From the NCBI GenBank assembly GCA_035626475.1, contig DASPNP010000032.1, positions 1 to 64,000 of the forward strand: 64,000 bases of DNA, given 5' to 3'. The translations under genes were made by a program, and so were the position numbers. This document shows, piece after piece, positions 48,416 to 56,030 of this stretch. Within the stretch, counting starts at the first letter, position 1. Every line of letters starts with the position of its first letter. The notes under the pieces are model-generated. The model did not search any database. It was not told the origin of the DNA and saw nothing but the letters and a program-made list of their open reading frames with translations. This DNA comes from DASPKT01 sp035626475 (GTDB lineage Bacteria; Pseudomonadota; Alphaproteobacteria; Azospirillales; Azospirillaceae).

Positions 48416-50002
48416 GTGGCATCGACGGATCTGATGGGCGGCGGAACCTCCGAACTGGACCGTGCCCAGGCGCTGGCGGCGGCGCACGGGCTGCCGATCG
48501 TGCGCGCGGGCGACCTGGCGCAGGCCCCCGATCTGTCCGCCCAGGTATCGGTCGAGTATCTGCGGGCCCGCCGCGCCCTGCCCTACGCCGTCGACGGCAA
48601 GAAGCTGCTGGTCGCGCTGGCGGACCCGGCGGACGACGAGGTGCTGGAGGCGCTGGAGTTCGCCACCGGCCTGTTCCCGGTGCCGGCCCTGGCGCTGCCG
48701 TCCGAGGTCGATTTGGCGCTGGAGCGCGCCTATGGCGGCGGCCGCAGCGCCATCGATCGCATCGTCGCCGACATCGATGCCGACGAGGCACCTCTGGCCG
48801 GCGACGCCGATGTCGACCGGCTCAAGGACCTGGCCGGCGAGGCGCCGGTGGTCAGGCTGGTCAGCCATATCGTGGAGGAGGCGGCCCGGCTGCGCGCCTC
48901 CGACATCCATATCGAACCCTTCGCCCGCGAGCTGGCGCTGCGCTACCGGGTCGACGGGGTGCTGCGCGACGTGCCGCCGCCGCCCCTGGCCCTGGCACCG
49001 GCCGTGGTCAGCCGCATCAAGATCCTGGCGAACCTCAACATCGCCGAGCGGCGCCTGCCCCAGGACGGCCGCGCCACGCACCTGCTGGACGGGCGGCGGC
49101 TGGATCTGCGCGTCTCCACCCTGCCGACGGTGCATGGCGAGAGCGTGGTGATCCGCCTGCTGGACGCGGCGACCGGCGTGCGCGACCTGGAGGGGTTGGG
49201 CCTGCCGCCCGGGCCCGAGCGCGCGCTCCGCCGCATGATCGAGGCGCCGCACGGCATGATCCTGGTGACCGGCCCGACCGGCAGCGGCAAGACCACGACC
49301 CTCTACGCCGCGCTCAAGCTGGTGGACGCCGCCACCCGCAAGGTCCTGACGGTGGAGGACCCGGTCGAGTACCAGATGGTCCGCATCAACCAGGTGCAGG
49401 TGAAGCCGCAGATCGGGCTGGGCTTCGCCCAGGTGCTGCGCTCCATGGTGCGCCAGGATCCCGACGTCATCATGGTGGGCGAGACCCGCGACGCCGAGAC
49501 GGCCGACATCGCCGTGCACGCCGCGCTCACCGGCCATCTGGTGCTGACGACGCTGCACACCAACACCGCCGCCGGCGCGCTGACCCGCTTGGTCGACATG
49601 GGGGTGGAGCCCTTCCTGCTGGCCTCCACCGTGCGCGGCGTGGTCGGGCAGCGGCTGGTCCGGGTGCTGTGCCCGCGCTGCAAGGCGCCGCATCCGCCGA
49701 CCCGGGAGCAGGCGCACGCCTTCACCGCCAACGGCATGGCGGCGCCGGATGCGCTGTTCCGGCCGGTGGGCTGCGACCATTGCGGCAACAGCGGCTATGC
49801 CGGCCGCGTCGGCATCTTCGAGCTGCTGCCGGTGGACGAGTCCCTGCGGGCGCTGATCATCGGCCGCGAGCCCACGGGCACGATCGAGCGGGCGGCGCGG
49901 CAGGGCGGCATGCGCACCATGGTGGAGGACGGCCTCGCCAAGGCCGCCGCCGGCGTGACCACGGTGGAGGAGGTCGGCCGCGTGGCCGACATCGCCGCCT
50001 GA
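48416..50002 (+). CDS. gspE: Type II secretion system ATPase GspE
   Basis: A 528-residue cytoplasmic ATPase that drives pseudopilus assembly. It has an N-terminal domain (about 1-130), then the catalytic core: Walker A GPTGSGKTTTLY, Asp box (TVEDPVEYQM), Walker B DVIMVGETRDAETADIA and the His box (GHLVLTTLHTN). The tetracysteine zinc motif is CPRCKAP ... CDHCGNSG near residues 420-460. It starts with GTG at 48416 and overlaps gspF (TGATG). Confidence 0.95.
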   Translation: MASTDLMGGGTSELDRAQALAAAHGLPIVRAGDLAQAPDLSAQVSVEYLRARRALPYAVDGKKLLVALADPADDEVLEALEFATGLFPVPALALPSEVDLALERAYGGGRSAIDRIVADIDADEAPLAGDADVDRLKDLAGEAPVVRLVSHIVEEAARLRASDIHIEPFARELALRYRVDGVLRDVPPPPLALAPAVVSRIKILANLNIAERRLPQDGRATHLLDGRRLDLRVSTLPTVHGESVVIRLLDAATGVRDLEGLGLPPGPERALRRMIEAPHGMILVTGPTGSGKTTTLYAALKLVDAATRKVLTVEDPVEYQMVRINQVQVKPQIGLGFAQVLRSMVRQDPDVIMVGETRDAETADIAVHAALTGHLVLTTLHTNTAAGALTRLVDMGVEPFLLASTVRGVVGQRLVRVLCPRCKAPHPPTREQAHAFTANGMAAPDALFRPVGCDHCGNSGYAGRVGIFELLPVDESLRALIIGREPTGTIERAARQGGMRTMVEDGLAKAAAGVTTVEEVGRVADIAA

Positions 50003-51216
50003 TGCCGACCTTCCGCTTCGTCGCCATCTCCGGCGCGGGATCGACGGTGGAGGGGCGGCTGGAGGCGCGCGACCGCGCCGCCGCCATCGAGATGATCCGC
50101 GCCAAGGGCCATCTGCCGGTGGAGGCGGTGCCGGTGCCCGACCGCCCCGGCTGGCGCGAGCGGCTGGGCGGGCTGCGGGTCGCCACGGCCGGCACCGCCG
50201 ACCTGGCGCTGACGACGCGCGAGCTGGCGCTGCTGCTGCAGGCGGGCCAGCCGCTGGAGCGCGCCCTGGCGCTGCTGGCCGGCGGCATGGCGCCCGCCTC
50301 GCTGCGGCCGCGCCTCGCACAGGTGCTGGACCGGCTGCGGGCCGGCGCGGGCTTGGCCGAGAGCCTGGAGCGCGCCGGCGGCTTCCCCCGCATCTACCTG
50401 GCGATGGTCCGGGCCGGCGAGGCCGGCGGCGCGCTGGAGCTGGCGCTGGACCGTCTGGCGGACCTGCTGGAGCGCGAGCGCCGGCTGAAGGAGCAGCTCT
50501 CCACCGCCATGATCTATCCGGCGGTGCTGGGCTGCGTCGCCGTGGCCTCGCTGCTGCTGATGCTGCTCTACGTCGTGCCGCAGTTCGAGCATCTGTTCCG
50601 CAACACCAAGGCGGAGATCCCCTGGATCACCAGCCTGGTGCTGGCCGCGTCCAGCGGCCTGCGGGCGCACTGGACGGCGCTGATGGTGGGGTTCCTGGTC
50701 CTGCTGCTGGCGGTGCCGGCCGTCCTCAGGCGCGTCGATCTCGGCCCCTGGTGGGACCGCACGGTGCTGCGCCTGCCGCTGCTGGGCGACGTGGTCGCCA
50801 TGGCCGCCGTGGCGCGCCTGTCGCGCACCCTGTCGGTGCTGCTGAAGGCCGGGACGCCGCTGACCACCGCCTTGTCGCTGGCGTCCCAGGTGGTCGGCAA
50901 CCGGGTGCTGGCGTCCGAGGTGGAGGCGATGCGCGAGGGGGTGAAGCGCGGCCGTTCGCTGGCGGCATCCCTGCCGGCCGGCCACGCCCTGCCCGCGCTC
51001 GCGGCCGAGTTGCTGAAGGTCGGCGAGGAGACCGGCCGGCTGGAGGAGGTGATGGGCCACCTCGCCGGCGTCTATGACGGCAAGGTCGAGACCGCGCTGA
51101 AGCGGTTCCTGGCGCTGCTGGAGCCGGCCTTCGTCATCCTGCTGGCCCTGCTGATCGGCGGCATGGTCGTGTCGATCCTGCTGGCGATGGTGTCGATCAA
51201 TGCGCTCGCCGTCTGA
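50002..51216 (+). CDS. gspF: Type II secretion system inner-membrane protein GspF
   Basis: A 404-residue platform protein with two tandem GspF cytoplasmic domains and three membrane spans (about 165-190, 215-240 and 375-398). Motifs: LALTTRELALLLQAGQPLERAL in the first domain, and VARLSRTLSVLLKAGTPLTTALSLA in the second. The C-terminal LEPAFVILLALLIGGMVVSIL span is typical. The start overlaps the gspE stop, and the end overlaps the pseudopilin gene by 17 bp. Confidence 0.95.
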   Translation: MPTFRFVAISGAGSTVEGRLEARDRAAAIEMIRAKGHLPVEAVPVPDRPGWRERLGGLRVATAGTADLALTTRELALLLQAGQPLERALALLAGGMAPASLRPRLAQVLDRLRAGAGLAESLERAGGFPRIYLAMVRAGEAGGALELALDRLADLLERERRLKEQLSTAMIYPAVLGCVAVASLLLMLLYVVPQFEHLFRNTKAEIPWITSLVLAASSGLRAHWTALMVGFLVLLLAVPAVLRRVDLGPWWDRTVLRLPLLGDVVAMAAVARLSRTLSVLLKAGTPLTTALSLASQVVGNRVLASEVEAMREGVKRGRSLAASLPAGHALPALAAELLKVGEETGRLEEVMGHLAGVYDGKVETALKRFLALLEPAFVILLALLIGGMVVSILLAMVSINALAV

Positions 51217-51649
51217 GACGCTGCCGCCCCAGGCCGGCGTGACCCTGCTGGAGGTGCTGGTCGTCATGGTGATCATGGCGCTGGCGATGGGGCTGGTGGT
51301 GCCGGCGGTCGGGGCCGGCGGGGCGCAGGCGGCCCTGAAGGCGGACAGCCGCGCGCTGCTGGGCGCCGCCCGGCTGGCGCGGCAGCAGGCCATCCTGGAG
51401 GAGCGGGAGACCGTCCTGGTGGTGGATCTCCGCGCCCGCACCTGGGCGGTTCCGGGCATCTCCGGCGGTCTGTCGGAGGGATTGGCGATCGACGTCACCG
51501 CCGACCGGGCGGAGACCGGGCGCGACACCGCCTCCGTGCGCTTCCTGCCCGACGGCAGCTCCACCGGCGGCGAGATCGTGCTGAAGGCCGGGGAGGCCAC
51601 GCGCACCGTCCGCATCGACTGGCTGACCGGCCATGCGACGCTGCGCTGA
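51200..51649 (+). CDS. gspH: Type II secretion minor pseudopilin GspH
   Basis: A 149-residue prepilin-like protein. The leader ends in QAG followed by VTLLEVLVVMVIMALAMGLV, an N-terminal methylation signal with Glu5, processed by prepilin peptidase. The C-terminal part (about 45-149) is GspH/FimT-like, with LRARTWAVPG and a beta-rich end. It lacks the calcium-binding C-terminus expected of a major pseudopilin GspG, so I call GspH. ATG at 51200. Confidence 0.85.
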   Translation: MRSPSETLPPQAGVTLLEVLVVMVIMALAMGLVVPAVGAGGAQAALKADSRALLGAARLARQQAILEERETVLVVDLRARTWAVPGISGGLSEGLAIDVTADRAETGRDTASVRFLPDGSSTGGEIVLKAGEATRTVRIDWLTGHATLR

Positions 51650-52022
51650 GTCCGGCTTCACCCTGATCGAGACGCTGGCGGCGCTGGCGATCCTGACGGC
51701 CGTGCTGGCCACCGCCTACCGCATCCTGGGCGAGGGGGCGCTGGGCGCCGGGTCGGCCGAGCGGCGTGCCGGGGCGCTGGCCATCGCCGAGGCGCAGCTG
51801 GCCGCGATCGCCGCCGAACCGCTGCTGCAGTCCGGCCGCTTTCCCGGCGAGGGCGACGGCTACCGCTGGGAGATCGCGGTGGAGCCGCGCCGCGATCCCC
51901 CCTTCGCCGAGGTCGGCCGCGTCGGGATGGCGGCATGGCGGGTGGCGGTGACGGTGCGGTGGGAGGGCAACCGGTCGCTGACCCTCGCCACCACCCGGCT
52001 CACCTCGGGGACCGTGCGATGA
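51633..52022 (+). CDS. gspI: Type II secretion minor pseudopilin GspI
   Basis: A 129-residue pseudopilin with the leader MRRCAESG and mature start FTLIETLAALAILTAVLATAYRIL. The rest (about 30-129) is the small GspI globular domain. It starts inside the end of gspH (17-bp overlap), and its stop overlaps the gspK start (GATGA). It belongs to the pseudopilus tip complex with GspJ and GspK. Confidence 0.88.
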   Translation: MRRCAESGFTLIETLAALAILTAVLATAYRILGEGALGAGSAERRAGALAIAEAQLAAIAAEPLLQSGRFPGEGDGYRWEIAVEPRRDPPFAEVGRVGMAAWRVAVTVRWEGNRSLTLATTRLTSGTVR

Positions 52023-52861
52023 GGGCGGACGGGCGCGAGCGGGGCGCGGCCCTGGTGGTGGTGCTGTGGATCTGCATGCTGGTGGCGCTGCTGGCCGGCG
52101 CCTTCACCCTCAGCCTGACGCTGGAGGCGCGGCGCCTCTCGGCCCAGCAGCGCAGCGCCGAGGCGCGCGCCCTGCTGGAGGCGGGGCTGGCGCATGCGGT
52201 CATGGGCGTCCTGCATCCCGACATCCGGCAGCGCCGTCTGGCCGACGGCGGCGCCTGGCGGGTGCGGGAGGGCGACGCCCTGCTGACCGTGCGGGTCTGG
52301 GACGAGGCCGGCCGCATCGATTTGAACCGCGCCCCGCCCGAGGCGGTCATGGGGGTCGCCCGCGCGGTGGGCGAGGAGGTGGCCGGCGCCGAGCTGCTGC
52401 TGCGCCGCGACGGCAAGGAGCCGCTGCGCAGCCTCGCCGAACTGGCCGGGTACGGGCTGGGCGGCGACGCCTACCGCCGGCTGGCGCCGCTGGTCACGGT
52501 GCACAATCCGATCGAGGGCGGCGGGCTGGCGGTGGCCGTGGCGCCGCCGGCGGCGTTGCGGGCCTGGCCGGGCGTCTCGGAGGCGGACGTGGCCCTGGTG
52601 ATGCGGGCGCGGGAGCGGGCGGCGCAGGGCTTCTCGACCGAGGCCGCGGCCCGCCTCGCCGGCCTCGGCCTGTCGCTGGACCCGCCGCAGGGACCGCTCT
52701 ACACCGTCCGGGTCGAGGTGGAGACCCAGGGCGGCGCGCGGGCGAGCGCGGAGGCGGTTCTCCTCTTGTCGGTTGACGGACCCCGGCCTTATCGCATTCT
52801 TGAATGGCGCGAGCCCGCGCCCGACCTCGATTTGGACGCTTCCCTGGACAACGGATCATGA
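52019..52861 (+). CDS. gspK: Type II secretion minor pseudopilin GspK
   Basis: A 280-residue protein: N-terminal leader and hydrophobic helix (RGAALVVVLWICMLVALLAGAFTLSLTL) and a large globular domain with DEAGRIDLNRAPPEAVMGVA, typical of GspK. The helix-hairpin-helix-like segment near 190-220 (AWPGVSEADVALVMRAR) is also family-typical. Position +5 of the mature form is not glutamate, as usual for GspK, which caps the pseudopilus. Confidence 0.9.
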   Translation: MRADGRERGAALVVVLWICMLVALLAGAFTLSLTLEARRLSAQQRSAEARALLEAGLAHAVMGVLHPDIRQRRLADGGAWRVREGDALLTVRVWDEAGRIDLNRAPPEAVMGVARAVGEEVAGAELLLRRDGKEPLRSLAELAGYGLGGDAYRRLAPLVTVHNPIEGGGLAVAVAPPAALRAWPGVSEADVALVMRARERAAQGFSTEAAARLAGLGLSLDPPQGPLYTVRVEVETQGGARASAEAVLLLSVDGPRPYRILEWREPAPDLDLDASLDNGS

Positions 52862-53898
52862 GCGTGGAGACCGCACCGGCCCCCGCCGCGCTGGCGGCGC
52901 TGGCGACCCAGCTGGCGCGCTGGTGGTGGAGCGAGGCGCTGCGCCGCTTGCCCGCACGCTGGCGTCCGGAAGGGCCCGGCACGGTGCGCGCCGAGCCGGA
53001 CGGCGACGGCTTCCGGCTGAGCCTGGCGCTGCCCGACGGCGGGCTGGAGCCGCTCGGCCGCCTTGGCCCGGGCGCCGGTGCGCCCCCTGCCCTGCCCGAC
53101 GGTGCCGGCACGGTGCTGGCCCTCACCGTGGGCCGCCTGCTGCGCCGGCGCTTCCAGCTGCCGGCGGCCGCCGAACGCCGCCTGCGCGAGGTGGTGGCGC
53201 TGGAGCTGGACCGGCGCACGCCGCTGCGCGCCGACCAGGCCTATTTCGCCGCCGAGGTGGCGGAGCGGCCGGATGGCGGCACGGTCGAGGTGGACCTTGT
53301 CCTGGTGCCCCGGTCCGCGGTCGATCCCACGCTGGAGCGGCTGCGGGCCCTGGGCCTCGAGCCCTTCGCGCTGGAGCTGGCGGAACCGGACGGCAGGCCC
53401 GTGACGATGCCGCTGACCGCCGCATCCCGCCCGGCCGCGGCGACTCCCCGCCGCCTGCTGCTGGCCGCCGCGGCGCTGGTCCTGCTGGCGCTCGCGCCGC
53501 TGCTGGTCCGGGGCGTCCAGCTGGCGATGGCGCGGCAGGAGGCGGCCGCGCTGGCGGCCGAGGGCGCCGGGGTGCGCGACCGTGTGCAGGCGGTGGACGA
53601 TCTGCGCGCCGCCGCCCTGTTCGGCGCCGAGGCCAAGCGCGCCGCGCCTTCCGCCCTGGTGCTGTCGGAGGCGCTGAGCCGGCTGCTGCCGGACGGCACC
53701 TGGCTGTCGGAACTTCGTTACGAGAACGGAACGATAGAGGTCATGGGCTTGACGAAGGACGGCTCCTCGCTGGTGCCGATGCTGGAGGAGAGCCCTCATT
53801 TCGAAGCCGTACAGTTCCGCTCCGCCCTGGTGCGCGACGCGTCGGGACTGGACCGTTTCCATCTCACCGCCCGGGTGGTGCCTCATGAATCTCCCTGA
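52858..53898 (+). CDS. gspL: Type II secretion system protein GspL (PilM/PilN-like)
   Basis: A 346-residue bitopic protein. The cytoplasmic part (1-195) is followed by one membrane span (about 198-218, LLLAAAALVLLALAPLLV) and a periplasmic PilN-like domain (LVLSEALSRLLPDGTWLSEL, EVMGLTKDGSSLVPMLEESP). It links the ATPase GspE to GspM in the inner-membrane platform. The start overlaps gspK by 4 bp and the end overlaps gspM by 14 bp. Confidence 0.85.
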   Translation: MSVETAPAPAALAALATQLARWWWSEALRRLPARWRPEGPGTVRAEPDGDGFRLSLALPDGGLEPLGRLGPGAGAPPALPDGAGTVLALTVGRLLRRRFQLPAAAERRLREVVALELDRRTPLRADQAYFAAEVAERPDGGTVEVDLVLVPRSAVDPTLERLRALGLEPFALELAEPDGRPVTMPLTAASRPAAATPRRLLLAAAALVLLALAPLLVRGVQLAMARQEAAALAAEGAGVRDRVQAVDDLRAAALFGAEAKRAAPSALVLSEALSRLLPDGTWLSELRYENGTIEVMGLTKDGSSLVPMLEESPHFEAVQFRSALVRDASGLDRFHLTARVVPHESP

Positions 53899-54457
53899 TC
53901 CGCTGGCGCGGACGCTGGCCGATCCAAGGCAGGCCGCCCGGCTGTTCTGGCTGGTGACGGCGGTGCTGGCCCTGCTGCTGGTCGGCGGCGTGGTGCTGCC
54001 GCTGGTCGGGCTCCATGGCGACCTCGCGGCGTCTGTCGCGGCGGAGACCAAGCGGGTGGAGGTCTGGCGCCGGGTCATCGCCCGGTCCGCGACCATCGAT
54101 GCCGAGCGCGCCGAGATCGAGGCCGCCGCCTCGCCGCTGGACTATCTGCAGGGCGCCACCGACGCGCTGGCCGGCGCCGCGCTTCAGGCCCAACTGGCCG
54201 GCCTGGTGCAGGAGCAGGGCGCCGTTCTGGTGAGCAGCCAGACCCTGGAGAGCGGCCGCGCGGCGCCGGGCACCCCGGGCTTCTCCCGCGTCGCCGTGCG
54301 GCTGGGCGCGGTGGTGACGCCCGGGCAGCTGCGCGGGCTGCTGCACCGGCTGGAGGCGGGCCAGCCGCTGCTGGTGGTGGACGCCATGACCCTGCGGCCG
54401 GCCGAGGAGGGGCGGCTGGAGCTGACCCTGGACCTGCATGGCTGGAGGCGCGCGTGA
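53885..54457 (+). CDS. gspM: Type II secretion system protein GspM
   Basis: A 190-residue protein with one membrane span near the N-terminus (about 20-42, FWLVTAVLALLLVGGVVLPL), a coiled-coil stretch (about 50-90) and a ferredoxin-like periplasmic domain (FSRVAVRLGAVVTPGQLRGL, EAGQPLLVVDAMTLRP). This matches the short GspM family that partners GspL. Confidence 0.85.
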   Translation: MNLPDPLARTLADPRQAARLFWLVTAVLALLLVGGVVLPLVGLHGDLAASVAAETKRVEVWRRVIARSATIDAERAEIEAAASPLDYLQGATDALAGAALQAQLAGLVQEQGAVLVSSQTLESGRAAPGTPGFSRVAVRLGAVVTPGQLRGLLHRLEAGQPLLVVDAMTLRPAEEGRLELTLDLHGWRRA

Positions 54458-54855
54458 GGCGGCTGCTCCCCCTCGCGGCGCTGCTGCTGTCCGCGCCCCC
54501 CGCCCTGGCACAGACGCCGCAACGGCCGGTGATGCCGCCTGAGGAGGTCTTCACCGACCTGGTGGAGCGGCCCCTGTTCAATCCCGACCGGCGCGGCCGT
54601 CCCGAGGCGCCGCCCGAACCGGCCGGCACGGTGGCGACCGGCAGCTTCGTCATCGTCGGTTTGGCGGGCACCGGCCAGGGGCGCGCCGTCGCCGTGCTGC
54701 GGCAGGAGGAGACCGGCCAGCAGCTGCGGGTGCTCACGGGCGATCAGGTCAATGGCTGGCGCGTGGAGCGCATCGCCCGGGGACGGCTGGAGATCAGCGC
54801 CGGCGGCGAGACCCGCAGCCTGGCGGTGGCCGAACGGCTGCCGGCCCCGCCGTGA
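54454..54855 (+). CDS. GspC/GspN-like type II secretion protein
   Basis: A 133-residue periplasmic protein with a signal peptide (residues 1-19, LLPLAALLLSAPPALAQ). The mature part contains EEVFTDLVERPLFNPDRRGRP followed by a small beta domain (GSFVIVGLAGTGQGRAVAVL), resembling the homology region of GspC. It has no PDZ domain and no membrane anchor apart from the signal. It starts with GTG at 54454 and overlaps both neighbours by 4 bp. Confidence 0.75.
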   Translation: MRRLLPLAALLLSAPPALAQTPQRPVMPPEEVFTDLVERPLFNPDRRGRPEAPPEPAGTVATGSFVIVGLAGTGQGRAVAVLRQEETGQQLRVLTGDQVNGWRVERIARGRLEISAGGETRSLAVAERLPAPP

Positions 54856-55403
54856 CGGCGGGATCGGAGCGCTGGATCGCCCTGCTGCGGGCGGTCAATG
54901 TCGGCGGCAACAACAAGGTGCCGATGGCCGAACTCCGCGCTCTGATGGCGGGGTTGGGCGTGACCGACGCGCGGACGCTGCTGCAGTCCGGCAATCTGGT
55001 CTTCACCGCTCCGGGCACGGCCGCCGAATGGGAGGCGCGGCTGGAAGGGGAGATCGCGGCCCGCATCGGCCCGCGCATCGACGTGGTGCTGAGGACTGCC
55101 GGGGAATGGAGGGCGCTGATGGCGGCCAACCCCTTCCCGGAGACGGCTGAAACCCTGCCCAACCGGCTGCTGGTGACCGCCCTGAAGGCGGCGCCCGGGG
55201 AGGAGGCCGCGCGGCGGCTGGAGGCGTCGGTGACCGGGCCGGAGCGGCTGCGGATCATCGGGCGCGAAGTCTTCGTCGCCTATACCGACGCCATGGTCGA
55301 GAGCCGCCTCACCAATGTCGTGATCGAGAAGGCGCTCGGCCGGCGCGGCACCGCGCGCAACTGGAACACGGTCGGCAAGCTGGCGGCGTTGGCGGAGGCT
55401 TGA
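54852..55403 (+). CDS. DUF1697 family protein
   Basis: A 183-residue protein matching DUF1697: WIALLRAVNVGGNNKVPMAELRALMAGLG, then DARTLLQSGNLVF and a C-terminal KALGRRGTARNWNTVGKLA. The function is unknown; the last motif is the most conserved. It starts with GTG at 54852, overlapping the GspC/N-like gene by 4 bp, so it may ride on the secretion transcript without being part of it. Confidence 0.88.
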   Translation: MTAGSERWIALLRAVNVGGNNKVPMAELRALMAGLGVTDARTLLQSGNLVFTAPGTAAEWEARLEGEIAARIGPRIDVVLRTAGEWRALMAANPFPETAETLPNRLLVTALKAAPGEEAARRLEASVTGPERLRIIGREVFVAYTDAMVESRLTNVVIEKALGRRGTARNWNTVGKLAALAEA

Positions 55404-55458
55404 TTTGGGTCCACCGGAAACCCGACATGGTGCGTCCCTTCGCCGAGGAGCGGGGTGC

Positions 55459-55537
55459 GTAGGTCGCATGAAGCCGCAGGCGTAATCGACATGCCCGGCG
55501 GGATGTCGCATTGCGGCTCCGCCTCCATGCGACCTAC
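55459..55537. repeat. Inverted repeat family C, copy 2
   Basis: gtaggtcgcatg (55459-55470) pairs with catgcgacctac (55526-55537), with further inner pairing (gccgcag / ttgcggc). The outer arm gtaggtcg is shared with the element at 1730-1820. It follows the DUF1697 gene. Confidence 0.7.
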
Positions 55538-55576
55538 GGGCGTGGGTGTTGGACCCGGCTGCGGACTCGGGCCGCT

Positions 55577-55741
55577 TCAGCGCGCGATGGGGGCTTCTGC
55601 CTGCGTTGCGGCGGGCGCGTTGGCGTTGCCGGGCGGGGCCGACAGGGCGGCGAGGCCGAGCAGCCCCAGCGTGAGGGCCGCAATGACGATCCATCCGGCC
55701 GGGCCGGTCGCGACGTTCCACTTCCTGCGAGAGACGGCCAT
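55577..55741 (-). CDS. 54-residue single-span membrane peptide
   Basis: A short ORF with an excellent ribosome binding site (ggaggagg, 6-13 bp before the ATG at 55741). The peptide has a basic N-terminus (MAVSRRKWNV), one hydrophobic helix (GWIVIAALTLGLLGLAALSA, residues 16-35) and an alanine/asparagine-rich tail ending APIAR. It could be a small membrane protein or an uncleaved signal anchor. No family is recognised. Confidence 0.6.
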   Translation of the reverse strand: MAVSRRKWNVATGPAGWIVIAALTLGLLGLAALSAPPGNANAPAATQAEAPIAR

Positions 55742-55939
55742 GACGACCTCCTCCGTTATCTCGTGCCGCCCAAGTTAATCCATTCGCCCGTTCAGGTCAA
55801 AGTGAAGGGTCCGTGACGAATACTTGGCGGGTTTTGCGGGAATTTACGGCGGAGTTCTCCTAAAAGACCACGCATCGGCAGTCTCGCATAGGGCATTCAT
55901 CGCCGCTGTGAGGTCCGTCACAGCCCGCGCGCCGGCATG

Positions 55940-55972
55940 AAAAACCCCCGCGCCAAAAGACGCGGGGGTTTC
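55940..55972 (-). terminator. Rho-independent terminator after the MCP gene
   Basis: On the minus strand, aaacccccgcg and cgcgggggttt form an 11-bp stem with an 8-nt loop and run into ttttt (positions 55971 down to 55940). It lies about 60 bp after the stop of the chemoreceptor gene. Confidence 0.88.
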
Positions 55973-56030
55973 GGGCGCGACGGCCCTGGGGGCGCGGACG
56001 CGACCGCCTAGGCGGCGCGGACACGACGGC

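Noticed and set aside
51200..51649. Major pseudopilin GspG
   Set aside because: Prepilin leader fits, but the globular part is of GspH/FimT type and lacks the C-terminal features of GspG.
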